Shown here: positions 11,762 through 17,757 of the stretch, in pieces
Layout: every line of letters begins with the position of its first letter
Position numbering within the stretch: the stretch's first letter is position 1
Assembly: GCF_963678635.1 (NCBI RefSeq)
Contig: NW_026970749.1
Span: forward strand, 1 to 64,000
Reading direction: 5' to 3'
Source: Symsagittifera roscoffensis
Lineage: Eukaryota > Xenacoelomorpha > Acoela > Convolutidae
Length of the DNA: 64,000 nt
Position numbers and translations under genes: made by a program
Notes under the pieces: generated by a model
What the model saw: the letters and a program-made list of their open reading frames with translations, nothing else
Databases searched by the model: none
Told to the model about the DNA's origin: nothing

Positions 11762-11926
11762 ACTGATCAGATGAGGAGAAATGAGAGAAATGACTTTGAG
11801 TTTAAATGAAAATGAAAGTAAGCAGTATGAGTCATCGCCATTTCCATATATGGAAGTAGTACCAAATATGGAAGGATTTCCCTATATGGAAGCTGCGTAC
11901 TACTACTATATAACTCATTTTTCCCA
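11762..11926. promoter_or_regulatory. Divergent promoter with AP-1 and CArG (SRF) sites
   Basis: This 165-bp gap between divergent genes holds TGAGTCA (11828-11834, AP-1 consensus), CCATATATGG (11844-11853) and CCAAATATGG (11862-11871), both matching CC[AT]6GG, plus a one-mismatch CCCTATATGG (11880-11889) and TATATAA (11907-11913). The CArG-like boxes are spaced 18 bp apart, so the third may come from local reiteration. The TATA-like motif faces the right-hand gene. In animals this combination is typical of growth-factor-inducible promoters. Confidence 0.6.
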
Positions 11927-12571
11927 ATGGCAGCTGCTATGTGTCAAGCTCTTCCCAGCTTTTATTCAGATTATAATAGTAAATCATTGTTTATTTCTGT
12001 TTCCAACGATTTTTACGAAAAATACATAGTAACCCAAGATTATTGCGTCTCTACTCACGATTCTTTCTGTTCCTTGGGAAATTGCAAATTTCATATAATT
12101 TTAATTGGAACTTCCCTTAGCCAAATTCTTCAGAGATTAGACAAATATCAATACATATATCAAGAAATTGATTGTCTTTACACTTTGTACAAGCACAGAT
12201 TCTTTTCGAGTATTGTCACATCAAGTGGGGAAGTCTTCAATCAGCTTAGTTGTGGAGTGCAGCATAATTTACGATGGAAAGGAGCAGAAAAAACACCAAG
12301 TGCATCAAGGAAACGACTTGTTCGCAAAAAGTTCAAAAAACATTATCTAAGTTTTAATCAAAAACTTGCATCTACGCAAACTCTTGGCTCAGCATTTTTA
12401 GACAGAATTCGTAAAGTACAAAACTCAAAATATGAACATGATTTGTTAAAAATAATTGACTCTTTTATTGATGGTTATGGATTTGTAAATAGTGATCATG
12501 TCAATTTTTCAATAAAAAAACTTCTGATATTCCATCTATTTTCTCTCATATGTTTACAAAGTTACAATTAA
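11927..12571 (+). CDS. Unknown 214-residue protein, right arm of the divergent pair
   Basis: The open frame starts at 11927, but the TATA-like motif at 11907 is only 14 bases upstream. The Met at 11939 (MCQALPSFYSDYN) or a later one may be the true start. The middle is basic (RKRLVRKKFKKHYLSF). The C-terminal third (TQTLGSAFLDRIRKVQNSKY) is repeated in a truncated copy at 14208-14372 with mostly conservative changes, which supports coding. The end of the frame beyond FSIKK is hydrophobic and differs from that copy, which stops at FSINN. No family recognised. Confidence 0.6.
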   Translation: MAAAMCQALPSFYSDYNSKSLFISVSNDFYEKYIVTQDYCVSTHDSFCSLGNCKFHIILIGTSLSQILQRLDKYQYIYQEIDCLYTLYKHRFFSSIVTSSGEVFNQLSCGVQHNLRWKGAEKTPSASRKRLVRKKFKKHYLSFNQKLASTQTLGSAFLDRIRKVQNSKYEHDLLKIIDSFIDGYGFVNSDHVNFSIKKLLIFHLFSLICLQSYN

Positions 12572-12589
12572 TTACCGAAACAAAAATCA

Positions 12590-12935
12590 CCGTTGTCAAA
12601 AACCTTTGCAAAAAATTTTTCAATCATGTAAGAAAGATGTAATATTTCTTTTGATTTCAAAAAGTTGCAAAAAATCATTTCAATTTTTTAACAAGTTGTA
12701 AAAAGTGTTTCAATTTTTTTTGACATAATGCGAAAAATGTTTCAACTTTTTTGAGAAGATGCGAAAAGTGTTTTACTTTTTTAACAAGATGTGAAAAATG
12801 TTTCACTTTTTCACTACAAATGCGAAAAGTGTTTTACTTTTTTCAACAAAATGCGAAAAGTGTTTTACTTTTTTTCGACAAAATGCGAAAAGTGTTTCAA
12901 TTTTTTCTACAAAAAGCTAAAAGTGTGTACAAGAT
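12590..12935 (+). repeat. Degenerate ~36-bp tandem repeats (ATGCGAAAAGTGTTT)
   Basis: Seven or more imperfect copies of a unit like CAAAATGCGAAAAGTGTTTT followed by ACTTTTTT lie between the 11927 gene and the convergent 13178 gene. A 90-codon frame through them (12751-13023) is the translated repeat, not a gene. Related repeats recur at 14400-15060 in the duplicated block. Confidence 0.75.
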
Positions 12936-13177
12936 GCAATATCGATTAGGTATTTTTTTACTTGCGTACAGTTTTTCTAGTGTTTTTCCGAATTTTTGTG
13001 CAAAAATTAATCAAATTTTTTAACATGTGTGCGAGTTCGGAGCACTTAACTAAGTTCTAATTGTTTTTCAATGGTTTACCTTGAACCTCTCATCTATTCT
13101 CATAATTAAAATGAAATTGAAGAAACTAATTACAGAAAACGAAGTCAAAACCAAACAACCTTTATTAACAAAAACAT

Positions 13178-13636
13178 TTAATCAAAGTACTGTCGAGCAG
13201 CAGAAGAGTTCTGGAGGTTCTCTATAGAACGCAGAGCTGGACGAGGTTCCATTGCTGGTGGTTGTTGTGGAACTGGAGGTGTCATTGTTTCTGAGAAACC
13301 CTCATCTTCATCTATTGTGATGGGGTTTTCGACTGATCCTTCCTCCTCCCAAGGAAAGAGGAAGTCGTCGACTGGTTGAGGCACAAATCTTGAGTCCGGA
13401 ATCTCGGGATAGTTCATTCCCACATGATCAGAAACTTCCCCCATCATTTGCATTGTTCCAAGTTGGTTTTCTGTGATGGGAACTTGCATCATATGATGCT
13501 CGCTGAAATCCCTTCGCATCACTTCCACCATGTGCCAGACTTGGATTGGGATGTCCATTTGTGCTAGAAAAACTCCAGAGACTGTTTCTCGCACTTGAAT
13601 TTGTACTAGATCAGGCGAAAATTCTACAGAGTACAT
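13178..13636 (-). CDS. Acidic-tailed protein, copy 1 of a duplicated gene
   Basis: The Met at 13636 (MYSVEFSPDLVQIQVRETV) is chosen because the paralogue at 15663 and the relic near 61230 begin at the same place. The open frame extends up to 13702. The N-terminal half is hydrophobic-patterned (DIPIQVWHMVEVMRRDF). It is followed by FLFPWEEEG, an acidic NPITIDEDEG stretch that resembles a SUMO-interacting motif, and a proline-rich segment. I do not recognise the family. AATAAA lies 12 bp past the stop (plus-strand TTTATT, 13161-13166). The close paralogue 2 kb away shows it was under protein-level constraint. Confidence 0.65.
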   Translation of the reverse strand: MYSVEFSPDLVQIQVRETVSGVFLAQMDIPIQVWHMVEVMRRDFSEHHMMQVPITENQLGTMQMMGEVSDHVGMNYPEIPDSRFVPQPVDDFLFPWEEEGSVENPITIDEDEGFSETMTPPVPQQPPAMEPRPALRSIENLQNSSAARQYFD

Positions 13637-13898
13637 AAGGTTGCTGTTTTGCACTGAGAAGATCATTTTGAGCAATAAGATGACTAAAAGAGTAAAAAAC
13701 AAAAAAGAACTGAGAGGAGGGGGAACCTTACAAAAAATAAGTTGAAATTAGGATGTTTAGAGCTGAGAGAGGAGGTAGTGGACGGTAGTTAAGTTGAAAA
13801 TAAAATGATTTTTAGTTAAGAGTGAGGGGTATCTTCACCTGGAGTGTGTAGGTTCAACCTATCAAAATGGATTTTCCTTATTTGGATTGTAGCTGTGT

Positions 13899-14035
13899 CC
13901 AATCACGTTCCAGTTTCCTTTTATGGATTTCTTATAGAAAACTCGGGTCCAATCGGAAACAAAGCTCCATTTTGATTATTGTCGTTTCCAATCACAAAAA
14001 TGTTCATTTTTATTCAAGTTGTCGTATCCAATCAG
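13899..14035 (-). promoter_or_regulatory. CCAAT-box cluster, block 1
   Basis: CCAATCAC (13899), CCAATCGG (13949), CCAATCAC (13988) and CCAATCAG (14028), each preceded by a G/T-rich context such as GTGTCC or CGTATCC. They lie 260-400 bp upstream of the 13636 start. The cluster is repeated before the paralogous gene and in the 61.5-kb fragment. Confidence 0.5.
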
Positions 14036-14207
14036 AAGAACCTTTCAAGGACTTAAGTCTTCCAAATAAGTAAAAATATACACAAAAACAATCGCAAAAA
14101 CAAATGACCAAAAGTTGTTTGCTGTAAAAATAAGAAATATTGCCGATATAAGTAACAAAAGAAGGAAAATTAATAAAACTAGCATCTCTGCAATTTTTCA
14201 TTTCTGA

Positions 14208-14372
14208 TCAGGAACTTGCGTCCACTCAGACTCTTGGATCAGCTTTTTTGGAAAGGATTCGAAAATTTCAAAACTCAAAGTATGAGACTGACTTGTTGAA
14301 AATTGTTGATTGTTTTATTGATGGTTTTGGTACTGTAAATAGTGAACGTATCAATTTTTCTATTAATAATTG
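14208..14372 (+). pseudogene. Truncated copy of the C-terminal third of the 11927-12571 gene
   Basis: In one frame this reads ELASTQTLGSAFLERIRKFQ and on to ERINFSINN before TGA, closely matching the C-terminal third of the 214-residue protein. No start codon or N-terminal part is present. It marks the left edge of the second copy of an internal tandem duplication, so it is a duplication by-product rather than a gene. Confidence 0.75.
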
Positions 14373-14399
14373 AATATTTGTTAATAAAAATCTTGTCAA

Positions 14400-15070
14400 A
14401 ATTGTTTATATTTAAATCAAGAGTTTTTTCGCAAGATGCAAATTTTGGTTTGATTTTTTCAACACGTTTGCAAAAATTTAATTAAACTTTTTTACAAGAT
14501 GCAAAAACTGTTTTGGTTTTTTCAACAAGTGTGCAAAAATTTTCAACAAATTTTTGTGTTAGATGCAAGTTTTTTCGTGGTTTTTTTGAAAACAAATGCA
14601 AAAATCAAACTTATTTTTTCTTATTCATATGCAAAAACTGCAAAATTTTATTGTAAAAAACTTTTTAAATTAAAGATAAAAATTTTTCATAATTGATGAC
14701 TTTGAGTACTATTCCCTATCTTAATACATTGTTTTTCCAATATTTTTGATTAATATACATGCAAAAAAGAGATTTTTTTAATGATCAAAATTAAAACAAA
14801 GATTTTCATTTTATTTAATTATTAACAGTGTAAGAAAATCTTCTTTCAGTTTTCTTTAAAATGCGAAAATATTTAATGAAATTTTTCTTAATTTGCGAAA
14901 TTTTCTTTGATTTTTTTACAAGATACAAGTGTGTAAAAAAATTATGAAAAGTTTTTAACATGCTTGCAAAATTTGGTTTAATTTTTTTACCATGTTTCTA
15001 ACAAAATTCTATAAAAGTATTTACCAGATGCATAATTAGTTTAATTTTTAACAAATTTTTACCATTGAAA
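14400..15070 (+). repeat. AT-rich degenerate repeats (GATGCAAAAACTGTTTT), block 2
   Basis: Counterpart of the 12.6-12.9 kb repeats, with units like AAGATGCAAAAACTGTTTTG. At 14709-14730 there is an isolated copy of the TIR motif ATTCCCTATCTTAATACATT. No gene is seen; ORF 14499-14696 is repeat translation. Confidence 0.6.
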
Positions 15071-15192
15071 TTTCTTAATAAACTTTTCTATGATCTCTTT
15101 GTTCTATGATCTCTTTGTTCTTATCTCTTGAAAATAATTTTACTAGATACAAAGAAATTAAGTTACAAAGCACAAGACAGTAGCCAATTTAT

Positions 15193-15663
15193 TTACAAAT
15201 CAAAGAGCTGTGGAGCAGCTGAGTTCTCAAAGTTTTCCAAGTTCTCAATGGAGCGCAAAGCTGGTCTTGCCTCCATCACTGGTGGTTGTCTTGGTGGTTC
15301 GCTGAATGGAGTTCTTGGCTCAGAGAACCCCTCATCCTCTTCGATGGTAATTGGGTTGTCCACAGATCCCTCTTCCCAAGGAAAGAGGAAATCGTCGAAT
15401 GGTTGGGCCACATATCTAGAGTCAGGAATTTCGGGGTAGTTCATTCCCACATGCTCAGCCACTTCCTCCATCATTTGCATTTCTCCAAGTTGATTCTCTG
15501 TAGGAGGTACTTGCGTTATATGATGTTCGTTGAAATCCCTTCGCATCACTTCCACCATATGCCAGACTTGGATTGGGATGTCCATTCGTGCCAGAAAATT
15601 TCCACAAACTGTTTCTCGCACTTGGATTTGTACTAAATCAGCCGAAAATTCCACCGAGAACAT
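15193..15663 (-). CDS. Acidic-tailed protein, copy 2
   Basis: A 156-residue paralogue of the 13178-13636 product, with the same order of blocks: MFSVEFSADLVQIQVRETV, DIPIQVWHMVEVMRRDFNEH, GMNYPEIPDSRYV, FLFPWEEGSVDNPITIEEDE, a proline-rich stretch and RPALRSIENLENF. Most differences fall in the loops, and the two copies keep the frame over their whole length, which suggests purifying selection after duplication. The stop overlaps an AATAAA-type signal (TAAATAAA on the minus strand), an economical arrangement common in compact viral genomes. Function unknown. Confidence 0.65.
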   Translation of the reverse strand: MFSVEFSADLVQIQVRETVCGNFLARMDIPIQVWHMVEVMRRDFNEHHITQVPPTENQLGEMQMMEEVAEHVGMNYPEIPDSRYVAQPFDDFLFPWEEGSVDNPITIEEDEGFSEPRTPFSEPPRQPPVMEARPALRSIENLENFENSAAPQLFDL

Positions 15664-15869
15664 AAAGGTTGTTGTTTTGTACTGAGAAGATCATTTTGAG
15701 CAATAAGATGAAAAAGTGATTAAAAACAAGATTTAAAGTTGAGAGGGTAAAAGTTGACTGTGGTTAAGTTGAAATTATTGTATTTAGAGCTGAGAGAGGA
15801 GGTAGTTGACGGTAGTTAAGTTGAAAATAAAATGATTTTTAGTTAAGAGAGAGGGGTACCTTCAACTGG

Positions 15870-16060
15870 AATGTGTGGGTTTAACCAATGAGAATGAATT
15901 TTCCTTATTTGGATTGTAGTCGTGTCCAATTAGATTTTAGTTTCCTTTTATGGAATTCTTATAGAAAACTCGTGTCCAATTGGAAACAAAGTTACACATT
16001 GTCGTTTCCAATCACAAAAATGTTCATTTTTGTTCAAGTTGTCGTATCCAATCAGAGGAA
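15870..16060 (-). promoter_or_regulatory. CCAAT-box cluster, block 2
   Basis: Duplicated counterpart of the 13.9-14.0 kb cluster, with AACCAATGAG, GTGTCCAATTAG, GTGTCCAATTGG, TTTCCAATCAC and GTATCCAATCAG. It lies about 210-390 bp upstream of the 15663 start. Conservation of the CCAAT cores while surrounding bases differ suggests they matter for expression. Confidence 0.45.
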
Positions 16061-16222
16061 CCTTTCAAGGACTTAAGTCTTCCAAATAAGTAAAAATATA
16101 CACAAAAGCAATCGCAAAAACAAATGACCAAAAGTTGTTTGCTGTAAAAATAAGAAATAATGCCGATATAAGTAACAAAAGAAGAAAAATCAATAAAAGT
16201 AGCATCTTTGCTAGTCTTCTCA

Positions 16223-16810
16223 TCAAGTTAACTGAGTTTTTTGTATATAATCGATGAGAAATTGCTGGTTTTTCAGCAGATATTCAAGTTCTTTAATTTT
16301 GATGTAGATTTGAGATGATAACTCAAAGTTGATGAATTTTTCAAAGCAAATCTCTGGAAATCTGATACCAAACCTGATCATGCAAGATTTTTAACTTTGA
16401 AAGTCCTTAAAAAAATGGAGGAATAAAGCACTTTGCTGGGGAGTTTTAACAAATTTGGGAGTTGGATATGGAATAAAAAGAGTCTTTGAAATATTATCGT
16501 ACGATTTTTTTATCAATTTCAAATTTTCTAAAATAAATAAAATTTCTTTTCTAGTCAAGTGTAACTCAGCTGTAAGTTTATAGCTTTGATACGCAATATG
16601 TGAATCAAAAGTAAACTCTTTGATTGAGTAAGTTTCTCTAAAGAGACCTTTACTTAGCCGGAGAACTCTATTTTGGACAACATAAACGTCCAAAAAATTG
16701 TGAAAAAAGTAAGAACCTACATCTATTTCATCAATAAGAAAATCACACGGAATATTTTCTTTTTTCTTGTAGAGTAATTCGAGGAAGTTCAAATGCTTTT
16801 TGATTGACAT
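16223..16810 (-). pseudogene. Unknown protein: 139 codons, in-frame stop, then 52 codons
   Basis: The frame from Met 16810 (MSIKKHLNFLELLYKKKEN) runs to TAA at 16391-16393. The same frame then reopens, with an ATG at 16381 and a 52-residue tail ending at 16223 (FPEICFEKFINFELSSQIYI). A relic at 61828-62390 keeps the tail at identical length, but has its own stop two codons before the equivalent position. This suggests one ancestral protein of about 195 residues with stops gained separately. Alternatively the tail is a distinct small gene following after 9 bp. I recognise no family. It diverges from ZnF-PolB and shares its promoter region. Confidence 0.6.
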
Positions 16811-16910
16811 TCTTCAAAAATGAATATTTTGGATCCAAAGTTATGACTAGAAACAGCTTAGTTCTGATTGGTTGAAAATTTTTCTGGAAAATTCTAGAAC
16901 TTTCAAAGGA

Positions 16911-17130
16911 ATGACGTCATTACCATAATAGGAAAAATGTGTGGGTGTTGACGTCATTTCTATTTCTAGAATAACGTCATTATCATAAAAGGAACATTGC
17001 GTGGGTAGTGACGTCACTTCTAAATATAGAAAGACGTCATTACCATAAAAGGAAAATTGCGTAGGCGGTGACGTCACTTCTATTCAAAGAATGACGTCAT
17101 TACCATAAAAGGATAATTGCGTAGGCGTCA
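16911..17130 (+). promoter_or_regulatory. 60-bp repeat array of CRE and CArG sites
   Basis: Repeats with an exact 60-bp period start at 16911, 16971, 17031 and 17091, the last one partial. Each pairs a (T)GACGTCA(T) palindrome with a CArG-like box and a second TGACGTCA. CRE-type sites: ATGACGTCAT at 16911 and 17091; TGACGTCA at 16949, 17009 and 17069; one-base variants at 16971 and 17031. CArG boxes: CCATAATAGG at 16923, CCATAAAAGG at 17043 and 17103, and a variant at 16983. The array lies between divergent genes at 16810 and 17302. A minus-strand ORF across it (16847-17077) is repeat translation. Confidence 0.75.
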
Positions 17131-17137
17131 CTGTTAG

Positions 17138-17145
17138 TATAAATA
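17138..17145 (+). promoter_or_regulatory. TATA box of the ZnF-PolB gene
   Basis: TATAAATA follows the CRE/CArG array directly and lies about 160 bp before the ATG at 17302. A CCAATCAG is at 17183-17190. Confidence 0.6.
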
Positions 17146-17226
17146 CACTTATTTTATTGGGTTAAATCATTCATTTTGTTTGCCAATCAGAAACTTCAAA
17201 TTTTACATTTCGTTACTTCACGAAAA

Positions 17227-17298
17227 GTAAGTATTTTCGTTCAATTGGTACTTTATGTTTTTAATTTTGGAACATTTCAAAAGTCCCAATTTTTCTAG
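17227..17298 (+). other. Probable 5'-leader intron
   Basis: GTAAGT at 17227 and a pyrimidine-rich TTTTTCTAG ending at 17298 bound a 72-bp segment; the exon resumes three bases before the ATG. The 61-64 kb copy keeps the design: GTAAGT at 62602 and CCCTTTTTTAG ending at 62711, immediately before its ATG. Conserved donor and acceptor in otherwise diverged leaders support splicing. Confidence 0.6.
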
Positions 17299-17301
17299 AT
17301 A

Positions 17302-17604
17302 ATGCCTGCCCTTAACCGAAACGAGAAAGTAAAATGTGAGGAATGTGGTCAGGAATACAGGAGAGCTGATAATGCGAGACATCGAAAAAGATGTGCTAAA
17401 GGATTTGTTTCTTGTCCTGAATGTAAGTATTCCACTTACAATCAACAAGAAATGAACTATCATATGGCTAAGAAGCATGCTCAACCAAGTTCGAAGCAGT
17501 CGATGGTTTGTTCTTCTTGTGAACAAGAGTTCCCGAGTTACTACTCTCTCCAGCAACATCGGAGAAAGGAACATGGAGCGAAACAACGGAAACCTAGTGC
17601 TTGA
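17302..17604 (+). CDS. N-terminal zinc-finger part of the ZnF-PolB protein
   Basis: 100 codons with three fingers: C12-C15-H27-C31 (C2HC), C38-C41-H54-H59 and C70-C73-H86-H91 (both C2H2). It ends at TGA 17602 inside a stop-bearing insertion. PolB continues downstream in the same reading frame from 17668. In the 62.7-kb copy the fingers join PolB directly, so this was the N-terminus of one large protein. The ATG at 17302 is supported by the matching MPSLKRKE start in that copy and by the upstream acceptor site. Such fingers may bind DNA or the element ends; that role is inference. Confidence 0.75.
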   Translation: MPALNRNEKVKCEECGQEYRRADNARHRKRCAKGFVSCPECKYSTYNQQEMNYHMAKKHAQPSSKQSMVCSSCEQEFPSYYSLQQHRRKEHGAKQRKPSA

Positions 17605-17757
17605 ACAAGATCTTGTTCAAGTCCTAATCTTGTTCAAGTCGAAACCTAATCTTGTTCAAGTCGGAACATGGAGCGAAACAACGGAAACCTGGTAGCCGAC
17701 TTGAACAAGATTGTGGAGGATGAGTGGGAGGATGGTGAAAAATTGAAGGAGGAACTT
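17568..17757 (+). repeat. 95-bp microduplication with palindrome, separating fingers from PolB
   Basis: GGAACATGGAGCGAAACAAC occurs at 17568 and again at 17663. Between them are three runs of CTTGTTCAAGTC, one within the perfect palindrome GAACAAGATCTTGTTC. The insertion brings in TGA (17602) and TAA (17647). Its last repeat supplies the ATG at 17668 in a different frame from the first repeat. Confidence 0.75.

Noticed and set aside
12590-12935. CRISPR-like spacing of short repeats
   Set aside because: The units are degenerate and contiguous, without unique spacers, and the DNA is eukaryotic.
12751-13023. Plus-strand ORF with repeated CEKCFTF motifs resembling a zinc-ribbon protein
   Set aside because: Translation of the degenerate 36-bp AT repeat; the apparent Cys spacing follows the repeat period.
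16847-17077. Minus-strand ORF with three repeated MTS-PTQFSFYGND-like blocks, looking like a repeat protein
   Set aside because: It is the translation of the 60-bp CRE/CArG array; 60 is a multiple of three, so any frame without a stop stays open.
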